Positions 26,764 to 35,420 of a stretch of DNA of 64,000 nucleotides are shown here, piece by piece; the first letter of the stretch is position 1, and each line of letters opens with the position of its first letter. The stretch is from Lysinibacillus sp. OF-1. GTDB lineage: Bacteria; Bacillota; Bacilli; Bacillales_A; Planococcaceae. Position numbers and translations under genes: made by a program. Under the pieces are notes generated by a model. That model did no database searches. It had not been told where the DNA came from and worked only from the letters and a program-made list of their open reading frames with translations. The DNA is taken from the NCBI RefSeq assembly GCF_028356935.1, contig NZ_CP102798.1, forward strand, positions 1,302,001-1,366,000, read 5' to 3'.

Positions 26764-27210
26764 GTGATATTAATAAGTGCTTGTTTAGCAGGGTTAAGTG
26801 TTCGTTATAATGGCACCAACAGTTTAGATGAAAAAATACAAAGGCTTATGTTAGAAAATAAAGCGATTACTGTTTGCCCAGAGCTGATGGGCGGTTTTTC
26901 AACCCCTCGGGAGCCTGCTGAAATTGTGGGAGGCAATGGAGGGGATGTACTTGATGGCAAAGCAACCGTTATTGAAAGGACTGGGCGTGATGTCACAGAG
27001 CTGTATTTAAAAGGAGCCTATGCGACTTTACAAAAAGCACTTGAAGTAGACGCCTCTCTGGTCGTTTTAAAGGAGTATAGTCCATCTTGTGGTAGTGCAA
27101 TGATTTATAATGGGGCGTTCAATGGTACTAAATTATTGGGTGAAGGGGTAACTACAGCATTACTACGAAGGTATGGGATTGAGGTTCTATTAGAAGAGCA
27201 ATTTTTATGA
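26764..27210 (+). CDS. DUF523 family protein
   Basis: The 148-residue protein starts at GTG 26764, 11 bases after AAGGAG, giving the family N-terminus ILISACLAGLSVRYNG. Other DUF523 marks are CPELMGGFSTPREPAEI, the KEYSPSCGS loop and GEGVTTALLRRYGI. Cys residues in SACLAG, VCPE and SPSCG suggest a metal or Fe-S site, but the function is not known. Confidence 0.85.
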   Translation: MILISACLAGLSVRYNGTNSLDEKIQRLMLENKAITVCPELMGGFSTPREPAEIVGGNGGDVLDGKATVIERTGRDVTELYLKGAYATLQKALEVDASLVVLKEYSPSCGSAMIYNGAFNGTKLLGEGVTTALLRRYGIEVLLEEQFL

Positions 27211-27279
27211 AAGGTCGGTTTTAACGAGAGAGTAACCTTTGTCAGTTAGAAACGTCTGAACTGGTGGGAGGTGGCTTAT

Positions 27280-28014
27280 ATGCCATTAACATTCGCACAT
27301 CCAGCCGCAATTTTACCTTTTTCAAGACGAAGTAAGTACATCCATTTTTCAGCACTTGTACTAGGAAGTATGGCACCTGATTTTGAGTATTTTTTTAGAG
27401 GTAGACCAATAGGTGAGATAGGTCATAGCTTAACGGGATTTTTCATTTTTAATTTACCTCTTATTATTGTGATTTACATCATTTATTGTAAGTATGTTCG
27501 GCAGCATGTAGTTCATCATTTACCAGTATGTTTACAGGATACAGCTAACCAAACAACTTCCAGGAGTAAACGACTCAATGTCATTGTCTTTGGTTATTCA
27601 GCGTTTTTGGGTATGCTCACACATGTCATTTGGGATTCCTTTACACATAAAAATGGATTTATGGTTTCGCATCTATCTATTTTATCAGAAACAATGCCCA
27701 TTTTCGGTTTTCAATTCCCCCTTTATAAATACTTACAGCATGGCAGTACTTTAGTAGGCATTACGTTGATTATCGGTTATGTCTATGTTAGAGCAGCCCA
27801 TCAATCAACGAATTCATTGCTCACTATTCATCCTAAACAAAAATTATTTTTCTGGATACAGGTACTTGGATTAGCAATCTTCTATGTATGTTGCTGGTCT
27901 ATTATAGATGGGGTATCAGTTAGCAATTATGGTGTATGGGTGGTCCGTATGATTGATTCATTTTTCTGTAGCTTGCTAACCATTTGTTTATTGAAAACAT
28001 ATTGGCAAAAATAA
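27280..28014 (+). CDS. DUF4184 family membrane protein
   Basis: The 244-residue protein begins MPLTFAHPAAILPF, the hallmark of DUF4184, and has GSMAPDFEYFFRG and LGMLTHVIWDSFTH with conserved His and Asp residues as in membrane-bound metal-dependent hydrolases of the YdjM/LexA-induced type. About five helices follow. ATG 27280 has GGGAGG upstream. The function is unknown. Confidence 0.83.
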   Translation: MPLTFAHPAAILPFSRRSKYIHFSALVLGSMAPDFEYFFRGRPIGEIGHSLTGFFIFNLPLIIVIYIIYCKYVRQHVVHHLPVCLQDTANQTTSRSKRLNVIVFGYSAFLGMLTHVIWDSFTHKNGFMVSHLSILSETMPIFGFQFPLYKYLQHGSTLVGITLIIGYVYVRAAHQSTNSLLTIHPKQKLFFWIQVLGLAIFYVCCWSIIDGVSVSNYGVWVVRMIDSFFCSLLTICLLKTYWQK

Positions 28015-28030
28015 ATAATAACGAGCATGA

Positions 28031-28059
28031 CAGGACTTCCTTTAAGTGGGAGTCCTTTT
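28031..28059. terminator. Bidirectional terminator
   Basis: AGGACTTCC pairs with GGGAGTCCT (7-base loop, one G-T pair) followed by TTTTG, between the DUF4184 gene and the convergent ABC permease gene. Confidence 0.75.
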
Positions 28060-28064
28060 GTTCG

Positions 28065-28772
28065 TTACCTCCTTTTCAGTTTGGATAAAAAGAAAAATAC
28101 ATAGATAACGAAGCTAGCATAAACTAGTATCCAGATGAACTGCCAATAGAACTTACTAGGGATGGATTTTATTTGATCGCCAACAGTCATTATTTCTAAA
28201 GAAAGATGGAGTGGTGGTAGAACCAAAATAAGACCTTTCATTTGCGGGATTGAATCTTTTAACGTTGCGACTACCAAGGTTAATAATAAGACGCTAATGA
28301 CTCCCCACCAAGTGTTTTGTTTATTTTTGACAAGCTCTCTTGTAAAGATAGCAGAGAGAGCAATCCCCAAAATCGCTAAGCTAACATGAGAGAGAAATCC
28401 AAGAAATAGGTGTGTAAAGCTTGGTTCCTCGGCAAAAGCATGGATAGCTGTGGGATAAATAACAGAAACCATACTTAAGCTAAAAGCAATCAAAATGGCA
28501 ATTATAAACAGGCTGAAATGATAAGATGTCGCACCATTTGCATGTAATATCGTTATCATTTTTTGCCCTTCATCCTCTGAATGAAATAGTGTGACGGTAA
28601 ACCAGCCCATCAGGAAAAAGAGGATTATAGAGGTAAATGAAAAGCTATCTAATATAGGGTTTGGGACGAATGTGTAGTTAACAACAAGACATAAAATAAA
28701 AATAGAAAAAGGTGGAATATACTGATAGGTTCTCAAATAATTTTGTAACTGATATCGGCCTAAACTAATCAT
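28065..28772 (-). CDS. ABC-2-like membrane component
   Basis: The 235-residue protein has six hydrophobic segments and no recognised catalytic motif. It overlaps the upstream ATPase gene by 8 bases (ATGATTAG) with AAGGAGAAG upstream, so it is the membrane half of a two-gene ABC exporter. The ORF extends further upstream but only inside the ATPase gene. Substrate unknown; antibiotic, lipid or peptide export are all possible. Confidence 0.7.
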   Translation of the reverse strand: MISLGRYQLQNYLRTYQYIPPFSIFILCLVVNYTFVPNPILDSFSFTSIILFFLMGWFTVTLFHSEDEGQKMITILHANGATSYHFSLFIIAILIAFSLSMVSVIYPTAIHAFAEEPSFTHLFLGFLSHVSLAILGIALSAIFTRELVKNKQNTWWGVISVLLLTLVVATLKDSIPQMKGLILVLPPLHLSLEIMTVGDQIKSIPSKFYWQFIWILVYASFVIYVFFFLSKLKRR

Positions 28773-29637
28773 GTTGTATGAACTTCTCCTTATCATTGAT
28801 CGGTATGAGTTGTTTAATAGAAGCGTTTTTATCAAGTAGCTGTTGTAAAAGATGGTCAGTACGCTGTGCTTGGATATGGACAATCACTTCATAAAAACCA
28901 TTCGCTAATGGTGATTGCTGCTGTATTTCCGTTACATGTAATAGATCTTTTATGTATGTAATATTCGAAATTTCAAAAATTAATTGATTGTAGGTTGTAG
29001 GAGTAACAGATAAATCCGTTTGCATCACTTCTTTATGGTGAATCATTAGAATCGTATCAACGACATGCTCCAGTAGCTTTGTTTCGTGACAGGATAAGAT
29101 AATCGTCATCCCTTGTTGTTTGAGCGTCTTCAGTGTTTCTTCCAAATCATTCTGTGTTTGCAAATCCAGCCCTGATAAAGGTTCATCTAATATTAACAAG
29201 TCCGTTTCGTTGAGCATAGCCTGCATAATCATTATTTTTTGTTTCATACCTTTAGAAAAATGGGTCATTCTAGTATCCTGTACATCTTCCAGATGAAATA
29301 GTATTAATAAATCATTTATTCTCGATAAAAGTTTTTGTTTAGCCATCCCACGGATTCGCCCCATATGCTGAAGATATTCCTTGGGGGTAAATAGAATAGT
29401 GGAAGGGGCAACCTCTGGTACATAGCCAATGTTTAAAGCTTGTTTAGAAGACATAAAGGAACCATTGTCTGGCGTAATAAGCCCAGCAATCATTTTTAAG
29501 AGCGTGCTTTTGCCAGATCCGTTTTTTCCAACAATAGCAATTATTTGATTGTCGTAGATGGTAAAGGAGACATTTTCTAAAATGGAAGTACCTCTGTATT
29601 GCTTAGTGATGTTTCGTGCGTCGAGCAATATGTTCAT
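28765..29637 (-). CDS. ABC transporter ATP-binding protein
   Basis: The 290-residue ATPase has Walker A GKNGSGKST, signature region FSKGMKQK, Walker B LLILDEPLSGLDLQ and switch LSCHETKLL. The C-terminal 80 residues form an extra domain (IQAQRTDHLLQQLLDKNASIKQL) seen in some ABC-2 export ATPases. The start at 29637 follows TAGGTGC. It is coupled to the downstream membrane gene. Confidence 0.85.
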   Translation of the reverse strand: MNILLDARNITKQYRGTSILENVSFTIYDNQIIAIVGKNGSGKSTLLKMIAGLITPDNGSFMSSKQALNIGYVPEVAPSTILFTPKEYLQHMGRIRGMAKQKLLSRINDLLILFHLEDVQDTRMTHFSKGMKQKIMIMQAMLNETDLLILDEPLSGLDLQTQNDLEETLKTLKQQGMTIILSCHETKLLEHVVDTILMIHHKEVMQTDLSVTPTTYNQLIFEISNITYIKDLLHVTEIQQQSPLANGFYEVIVHIQAQRTDHLLQQLLDKNASIKQLIPINDKEKFIQHD

Positions 29638-29726
29638 CAATCTGCACCTACTTATACTGAAATTCATTCATTTCATTGTAAATGATTTGTAGTATGTATG
29701 GCAAAAGAAACCATTTTTATTGAAAA

Positions 29727-29770
29727 ACAGTAAGGAGCTGTTGATGATGAACAGAACCTTACTGTATTTT
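29727..29770. terminator. Terminator of the ABC-2 permease gene
   Basis: ACAGTAAGG (29727-29735) pairs with CCTTACTGT (29757-29765), followed by T run, just outside the stop of the permease gene. Confidence 0.75.
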
Positions 29771-30787
29771 TTACAGCGACCGATATTTTTTTAAACTAAT
29801 GATATTTAAGGTAATAAATACTACAGCGAAACAAGCAAGAATACTGAGATTAATTATAATATCATTGAAGGAATAACCTTTATACATAACCCCATTTAAT
29901 GCGTCCGCTGCGTAGTAAAGTGGCATGATACGTCCAATATTTTGAAGCCATTCCGCCATACTATCAAGCGGAAAAATGCCTGAAAAGAATACTTGTGGAA
30001 CAATAACAAGCGGAATAAATTGCATCATTTGGAATTCTGAAGCGGCAAAGCTTGAAAGCAGGGCACCTAAGGATAACGATACAAGGGCAATCATCATATT
30101 AATGAGTAAGACAAGCCAAATGGAGCCTACATGGACAATATCAAGCACATAGATGCCAAACAGTACGATAATAATTGTTTGTAGGAAGGCAAATAAACCA
30201 TAACCGACCATATAGCCTGCTACAATTTCTGAGCGTTTGATAGGTGTTGCAAGTAAACGTTCCAATGTCCCAGATGTTCGTTCCTTTAACAAGGCAATCC
30301 CTGTAATTAAAAAGACAAAGAAAAATACGAAGAAGCCAATGAGCATGGGACTAAATATATCAAAAATGGCCGTATCCTTATCACCATAAACATAGTCTGT
30401 TTCTAAACTACCTATGGAGTCTTGAGAAGTCTGTAAAAGTTGAGCAAGCTGCATTGTTAAAGCTTTTGACTGGGAAGGATCATCATTTAATAAAGTTAAC
30501 TTTAGTTCGTTTTGCTCTATTGCTAGCCATCCATCATACTCTTTGTCCTGTAGCTGTTTTTTCGAAAAATCATCGTCTTCAATAATTGTAAAATCTGTCT
30601 CTTTCAATTTGTCAATCAATGGTGTGGGACCATTAGAGACGACAAGTGTGACAGAAGCCTCGTTACTATTGAAAATAAAATACATTAATGACAAGACAAG
30701 AAGTGGGGCTAAAAATAATAAAGCAAGTGTCCGCTTATCTCGTTTCATTTGTTGTATGATTCTTGTGACGATAGCACCCATTCTCAT
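29771..30787 (-). CDS. ABC-2 type transporter permease
   Basis: The 338-residue permease has an N-terminal helix (LALLFLAPLLVLSLMYFIF), a soluble extracellular domain of about 120 residues and five C-terminal helices with LLKERTSGTLERLLATPIKRSEIVAGY, the ABC2_membrane_3 signature, and IPLVIVPQVFFSGIFPLDSMAEW. It starts 4 bases inside the ATPase gene (ATGA overlap). Drug or lipid efflux is likely, controlled by the divergent TetR gene. Confidence 0.88.
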   Translation of the reverse strand: MRMGAIVTRIIQQMKRDKRTLALLFLAPLLVLSLMYFIFNSNEASVTLVVSNGPTPLIDKLKETDFTIIEDDDFSKKQLQDKEYDGWLAIEQNELKLTLLNDDPSQSKALTMQLAQLLQTSQDSIGSLETDYVYGDKDTAIFDIFSPMLIGFFVFFFVFLITGIALLKERTSGTLERLLATPIKRSEIVAGYMVGYGLFAFLQTIIIVLFGIYVLDIVHVGSIWLVLLINMMIALVSLSLGALLSSFAASEFQMMQFIPLVIVPQVFFSGIFPLDSMAEWLQNIGRIMPLYYAADALNGVMYKGYSFNDIIINLSILACFAVVFITLNIISLKKYRSL

Positions 30788-31512
30788 TGTACGTCACCTC
30801 CAGCCTTTAAAAACACTTCATCAAAATCTTTTGCCTGATAAAAGGCTTTTAATGCCTGTGGTGTCCCTTGTGCAATAATATGCCCGCTTCTGAGCATAGC
30901 TAATTGATCGCATCTTTCCGCTTCATCCATCGCATGTGTCGTCACTAAAATCGTTTTATGTTCGTGTTCTTTTAAACGAATAAGTTCTTGCCAAATTTCC
31001 TTTTTTAAAACAGGATCAATGCCAACCGTTGGCTCATCTAAAATCAATACCTTAGGATTTTGAATAAGGGCAATGGCAAGGGACAGCCGACGTTTCATAC
31101 CTCCAGAATAATTCATCACTTTAAGCTGTAAGTCATCGGTCAAACGAACAAGGCTTGCGGCATAGGCTACACGCTCCATTTGCTCCGCCTTCGATAATGA
31201 ATAAAGCTTGGCAAAAAAATGTAGATTTTCTTCACCAGTTAAATCCGTATAAAGTGCATCTGACTGTGCCATATAGCCGATATCATTCAATAATTGCTTA
31301 TGTGGAACAGCTAAATCTAATACTTCAATAGTGCCATTATCAGGCTTTAGCATGCCCATAATCATTTTAATTAGCGTTGTTTTTCCACAGCCTGACGGAC
31401 CAAGTAAGCCCATCAATTGTCCCTTGGGAATATCTAAGGTAAGGGGGGCAATAACTTGCTTATGTTGAAATCTTTTTTCAAGGGTTTTAATAGAGATTGC
31501 ATGGTTTCCCAT
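30784..31512 (-). CDS. ABC transporter ATP-binding protein
   Basis: The 242-residue ATPase has Walker A GPSGCGKTT, signature YSGGMKRR, Walker B VLILDEPTVGIDP and switch VTTHAMDEAERC, as in drug or Nod-type exporters. RBS AAGGAGTGAG precedes the ATG. It forms an exporter with the overlapping ABC-2 permease gene and is divergent from a TetR-type regulator 116 bases away. Confidence 0.9.
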   Translation of the reverse strand: MGNHAISIKTLEKRFQHKQVIAPLTLDIPKGQLMGLLGPSGCGKTTLIKMIMGMLKPDNGTIEVLDLAVPHKQLLNDIGYMAQSDALYTDLTGEENLHFFAKLYSLSKAEQMERVAYAASLVRLTDDLQLKVMNYSGGMKRRLSLAIALIQNPKVLILDEPTVGIDPVLKKEIWQELIRLKEHEHKTILVTTHAMDEAERCDQLAMLRSGHIIAQGTPQALKAFYQAKDFDEVFLKAGGDVQ

Positions 31513-31628
31513 ATGGATCTCACTCCTTCACTGAACACTATGTTGATTTGATAAAAATTTTACGGTAGCATGTGAACAAATACAATCAACAGTTTGCCTG
31601 TAAGTGTTAAGTAACTGGAGGGAAGTTT

Positions 31629-32225
31629 GTGTCTGTACATGAAAAGATGAATTTTGAAACAAAGCAAGCCATTAAAAAGGTTTTTATCCAGCAAGTAGAG
31701 GAGGTCGGCTTTGAACGTGTGACCGTCAAAAATTTAGCGTTAGCGGCCCAAATCAATCGTGGAACGTTTTATTTACATTATACGGATAAATATGACGTAA
31801 TGGAGGATTTGCAACAGGAGCTATTAATGGAATTAGAACGCTATGTCAAACATGTTCAACCAGTGGAAGCATTCCAAACATTAAAAATGGGTCAATTCTA
31901 TCAACCCTTTATTAAAGTGATAACATGTATAAAAGAGCATGCAACAGCCTTTCGTATGTTATTAGGAGAGCAAGGAAGTCCTGCTTTTACACAAAAGATG
32001 AAAACTATCTTTGGCAATCATATTTTGGACAGATTATCAGTGATTCGTGAGGAAGTAAAGGATCCGGAATTTCAGCAATACTTACAAGCCTTTATCGCAT
32101 CTGCCATTCTGGGTGTAATTCAGGAGTGGCTTGACAAAGGCAATGAAAATTTAACGGTAGAAGAAATGGTCGCCCTCCATTTTCGATTATTACGATTTTT
32201 AGGAAATGTAGTAGCCAATAGTTAA
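31629..32225 (+). CDS. TetR/AcrR family transcriptional regulator
   Basis: The 198-residue regulator has a TetR helix-turn-helix (FERVTVKNLALAAQINRGTFYLHYTDKYDVMEDL, residues 25-60) and a C-terminal DhaS-like ligand domain (TetR_C_33-type; FYQPFIKVITCIKEHATAFRMLL). GTG 31629 follows GGAGGG. It is divergent from the ABC exporter and probably represses it, releasing DNA when an exported compound binds. Confidence 0.87.
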   Translation: MSVHEKMNFETKQAIKKVFIQQVEEVGFERVTVKNLALAAQINRGTFYLHYTDKYDVMEDLQQELLMELERYVKHVQPVEAFQTLKMGQFYQPFIKVITCIKEHATAFRMLLGEQGSPAFTQKMKTIFGNHILDRLSVIREEVKDPEFQQYLQAFIASAILGVIQEWLDKGNENLTVEEMVALHFRLLRFLGNVVANS

Positions 32226-32609
32226 CGGCACTGTAGCGGTTGGGGATGATAATTGTCAATCTCGTTTAACGAAAAAATGACTAGCTAAACTATCGCAAAG
32301 TACACCAATTAGAAAATGACTGCCAAGCATCCACCGGTAAGAGCAATCTAGTTGAATTTTATTTGAACCGAACAATGTATAGATTGCCCCCTATTATTAA
32401 GTGCTTCAATGTGATAAAAGATATTAAAAATTCCAGCACGATAGGCATAGCAAGTTTTAAAGCCTTACTGCTACAACAAAAGTAGACCGAAATTTTGCAA
32501 CAATAGCCTTGTTATGTTTAGCTCATAAGAAAACAACATTTCGAAGATTGTCACCAAGGTAGTAATAGTAAGGAGTATAAATAGCTAGCGCATTATGCGC
32601 ATATAAAAA
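32226..32609. other. Gene-free stretch with possible transposase remnant
   Basis: No intact gene is visible. In the + frame from 32,483 the stretch VDRNFATIALLCLAHKK resembles the C-terminal end of an IS transposase, with stops on both sides, so the region may be IS debris. GCGCATTATGCGC (32588-32600) is a small palindrome. Confidence 0.3.
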
Positions 32610-32652
32610 AGAACATGACGATGAGCCTTTTAGCTAGTCTCACGCATGTTCT
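32610..32652 (-). terminator. Terminator of the HTH gene
   Basis: AGAACATG (32610-32617) pairs with CATGTTCT (32645-32652), with A/T runs on the far side, downstream of the minus-strand HTH gene. Confidence 0.55.
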
Positions 32653-32674
32653 GCTGATAACCCTTTGTTCAAAT

Positions 32675-33574
32675 TTATTTGTCATAATAATCGTTCAATG
32701 CCACTTCCAAGCGTTCTTCTAAATGCTGAGAAATATAGCTTAGCACAAATTGCTCCTTATCCATCTCAATTTGAGCTGACTTGAACATTTTAGTGAAAAA
32801 ACTTACTTTATGCTTCTCTGAAAAAAGCCGTAATGCTTCCGTTCGCAAAGTAGATACAATCTCATTTTCTATATGACGCTCTCTAATCTTCTGCACAATA
32901 TCCTTCACACTGTTTTCTTGTAGCTCTGAAATTTGCTGTTGGAGATGTTCATTTTCTTGTTTCAATTCTACTGTTTCTTTTTGAATTTCCTCTACTTGAA
33001 GAGCGGAGTCTGCGGATAATCGCTGAATATTTTGAGCAAGAAAATCCTGATTGATGTTTACTTGTAATGTTCCTTGCTCTTCATCTGGCAAAATTTGAAA
33101 GAGGCCAGTTTGGATCATCTGCTGTAGGACGTTTCCAAGCACATCAATTTTATGTGATAAATCATCAGAATCCATAGTCGTTGCGGTAATTTGATGTTTC
33201 AGCAACTGACCATTATCATCAATGCCTAGCAATAATTTTATCCCCCTCACACGATACTCATCCTTCAATAATAAAATCATTCTTAGCCTTACTATAGCAG
33301 GTAGGTTTAAACGAATATTACCATTCACGTTCGGCGATGTATTGTCAAAAATGTATTGTTCAAATGGTTTTAAATAGTAGCGAAGCATAGCGTCTGTAAT
33401 ATCAAACCAGCCCGCGACTTCTGCTATTGTATAGTGTTTGGATTCATCGATATCTGTTAAATAAGCATCCTGATAAAGATTCTCCTCTAAAGGCGTATGT
33501 TGTAGTGCAACAAACAATGGGTCATCTTGCACAATTCCAAGTACCATTTCTTTTGCATCATTTACTTTAAGCAT
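32675..33574 (-). CDS. MerR-like helix-turn-helix protein with coiled coil
   Basis: The 299-residue protein has a MerR-type winged helix (YTIAEVAGWFDITDAMLRYYLKPFEQYIF, residues 45-75; then IRLNLPAIVRLRMILLLKDEYRVRGIKLLLG), a long coiled coil (EIQKETVELKQENEHLQQQISEL, about 195-235) and a charged C-terminus. This resembles RacA-like or plasmid-partition-type DNA binders. ATG 33574 has GGGGTG upstream. Function unknown; it lies next to the tailocin block but reads away from it. Confidence 0.6.
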   Translation of the reverse strand: MLKVNDAKEMVLGIVQDDPLFVALQHTPLEENLYQDAYLTDIDESKHYTIAEVAGWFDITDAMLRYYLKPFEQYIFDNTSPNVNGNIRLNLPAIVRLRMILLLKDEYRVRGIKLLLGIDDNGQLLKHQITATTMDSDDLSHKIDVLGNVLQQMIQTGLFQILPDEEQGTLQVNINQDFLAQNIQRLSADSALQVEEIQKETVELKQENEHLQQQISELQENSVKDIVQKIRERHIENEIVSTLRTEALRLFSEKHKVSFFTKMFKSAQIEMDKEQFVLSYISQHLEERLEVALNDYYDK

Positions 33575-33604
33575 CCTTTCACACCCCACTTTATTTTTCC
33601 CCAT

Positions 33605-34046
33605 GACTAATTGTTCTCTATATAGGTTTCTATTCGTTTGGCAGCAATTGTATGCCTATTTTATGTAGGAAATAATCATTAGAACAATGTACCTTTTAAT
33701 CTTTTATGACTCTTGAGGAAAATATTAGTCATAAATGGAGATACATTAAAATAGAGGGGGAGGGGATACTCATTTAATACGTACCACGTTTTGTACCCTG
33801 AAATCCAATAAATCATTTCAGTAAAAGTGATGATGTTCGATATGTAGTTGCTAAAGAAAATACAGTGTTTTAATTACTAAGCCATTAAGGTTAGGACCAA
33901 GCAAATTATGGATACAAAAATTCCTCTTCACCATTTAGGAAGCAATCACCGATTATTACTATGGGTAACTTTAAGTTCATTTGCATCTCATGAACAGGTA
34001 TCTAAGTGAAATTGCTAATATTGGAAAATTTCATCAGCATTTCCTT
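33605..34046. other. Gene-free stretch at the left edge of the tailocin block
   Basis: I see no gene, tRNA or convincing att repeat in these 440 A/T-rich bases. A 32-codon frame near 33,909 (starting MDTKIPLHHLGS) has no RBS. This is where the phage-derived block begins, so an old attachment site could lie here. Confidence 0.4.
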
Positions 34047-34547
34047 TTAGTACATTTTCGCTGCTTTTGCATCTAATTCATGCATAAATTTATTGTTTTT
34101 ATATTGTTCTAATCTTTTATAAGCGAAATCCCATTCAACATTGAATAGCTCTTGAATTAGTTGAATGGCTTTATCCTCGCTTTCCGGTAAGGTAATTTTA
34201 TTCAACATAAATGTTGGTACACATGCTTGTACCATAAAATTATTAGCTTTCCACTCTTGATACTCAATCCACGAGTAGGGCATCTTTTCCTGACTGCCAC
34301 TATGAAATAAAACATGACACAGTTCATGACAAAAATCTTGCCACAATTGTTTAGGGGACAGATTTTGATCTAAAAAAATATAAGCCTGATCACCTAAAAA
34401 TAGGACTTGACTGGGATTATCCCAGAAATATACTAGAATGCCTAACTTGTAGGCTATTTCATTTACATCTAGTTGATGTGGTAACAAAATTTCTAATTTA
34501 GTATAAAGATTTTCTATAAAATCTTCGGTGTATGTAGTATATGACAT
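34047..34547 (-). CDS. ImmA/IrrE family metallopeptidase
   Basis: The 166-residue protein has the zinc-protease motif HELCH (in DFCHELCHVLFHSG, about residues 88-101) of the ImmA/IrrE family and the downstream EWKANNFMVQACVPTFML helix. In mobile elements ImmA cleaves the cognate XRE repressor to induce the element. Its partner is the repressor gene 90 bases upstream on the same strand, so it is the likely inducer of the tail operon. Confidence 0.85.
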   Translation of the reverse strand: MSYTTYTEDFIENLYTKLEILLPHQLDVNEIAYKLGILVYFWDNPSQVLFLGDQAYIFLDQNLSPKQLWQDFCHELCHVLFHSGSQEKMPYSWIEYQEWKANNFMVQACVPTFMLNKITLPESEDKAIQLIQELFNVEWDFAYKRLEQYKNNKFMHELDAKAAKMY

Positions 34548-34637
34548 AAAACCATCCCCAAATTCCTTGTAATGAAACGTATGTTCTTATTTGATTTATA
34601 ATAAAAGCCCACTTCTAGGAAGAAGGGCTAAAAAATA

Positions 34638-34994
34638 TTATTTCTTTTCATGTTTGATAATCTCCCAAATGTCTCGTAAACGGCGAACAGTTTCTTCATC
34701 TGACTTAGGAAGTTCTTTATAAAAGACCTGCAATTCTGGATCATTAGCAAATGCTTGGAAAGCAGCCTCATCTTTATCAAAAGGTTGTTTTTCATCTGTT
34801 TCACATAATATATACGCTACGCTTACATCGTATTTTTCTGCTAACTTTTGAAGGCTTCCTATGGAAATTTCATTGCGGCCTTGTTCATAATACCCGTATG
34901 CACTTTCAGAAATATTTAAGAATTTGGCAACATCTGCTTGTGTTAATTTAGCTTCTTTTCTTAACTCTTTAAGCCTTTGCGGTACGTTAGACAT
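34638..34994 (-). CDS. XRE family repressor of the tailocin/prophage block
   Basis: The 118-residue protein has an N-terminal HTH (LKELRKEAKLTQADVAKFLNISESAYGYYEQGRNEISIGSLQKLAEKYDV, residues 7-56) and a short C-terminal dimerisation tail, like ImmR or cI-type repressors. RBS GAGGTG. It is divergent from the Cro-like gene. The shared control region holds CAAC-N5-GTTG palindromes in both promoters. Confidence 0.88.
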   Translation of the reverse strand: MSNVPQRLKELRKEAKLTQADVAKFLNISESAYGYYEQGRNEISIGSLQKLAEKYDVSVAYILCETDEKQPFDKDEAAFQAFANDPELQVFYKELPKSDEETVRRLRDIWEIIKHEKK

Positions 34995-35023
34995 GATTAC
35001 ACCTCACTTAAATATGTAACCTA

Positions 35024-35120
35024 ATTATACAACAATTTGTTGGGTTTGTAGTTAAATAAAAATAAAAAACAACAAAAAATCTAGTTTTGGTTTGACAGAC
35101 AACTTTTTGTTGGGTAATAT
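35024..35120. promoter_or_regulatory. Divergent repressor/cro promoters with palindromic operators
   Basis: The rightward promoter is TTGACA (35092-35097), 17 bases, TAATAT (35115-35120). The leftward one has TATAAT on the minus strand (35024-35029). Palindrome CAACAATTTGTTG (35030-35042) sits beside the leftward -10, and CAACTTTTTGTTG (35100-35112) lies in the spacer of the rightward promoter. A third copy, CAACATTTTGTTG, is at 35375-35387. These fit CAAC-N5-GTTG operators for the XRE repressor and Cro-like protein. Confidence 0.8.
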
Positions 35121-35148
35121 AAAACCATAAAAAGTTGGGGGTGTGGTT

Positions 35149-35397
35149 TTGGAAACAACAAATCGTCGGTTAATACTTATTGATGCTAGAAAACAAAAAA
35201 ATTGGTTGCAAAAAGATGTAGTGGAAAAACTTGATATTGAACTCGGTATCACTATTAGTGAAAGCTATTATGGAATGATTGAACAGGGAGTACGCACACC
35301 GTCCTTAGATGTAGCATTAGCAATTTCTGACCTATTTGAAATGGCACCATCAAAAATTTTTTTGAAAAATAAAACAACATTTTGTTGTGTTTGGTAA
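35149..35397 (+). CDS. Cro-like XRE family regulator
   Basis: The protein (82 residues from TTG 35149, 84 from GTG 35143) has an HTH fold: LILIDARKQKNWLQKDVVEKLDIELGITISESYYGMIEQGVRTPSLDVALAISDLF. The TTG is favoured because GGGGG lies at a suitable distance. It is divergent from the repressor and the first gene of the rightward operon, the Cro position. Its 3' end encodes CCVW and contains the third CAAC-N5-GTTG palindrome. Confidence 0.75.
   Translation: METTNRRLILIDARKQKNWLQKDVVEKLDIELGITISESYYGMIEQGVRTPSLDVALAISDLFEMAPSKIFLKNKTTFCCVW
35375..35387. promoter_or_regulatory. Third CAAC-N5-GTTG operator
   Basis: CAACATTTTGTTG lies at the 3' end of the cro-like gene and 34 bases before the antirepressor start. 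It shares the half-sites of the two promoter operators. Confidence 0.65.
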
Positions 35398-35420
35398 GAA
35401 ACTAATCTGGAGGTTCTTAT

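Noticed and set aside
30543-30878. 111-codon + frame across the ABC-2 permease and ATPase junction
   Set aside because: Antisense to two well-supported genes and without translation signals.
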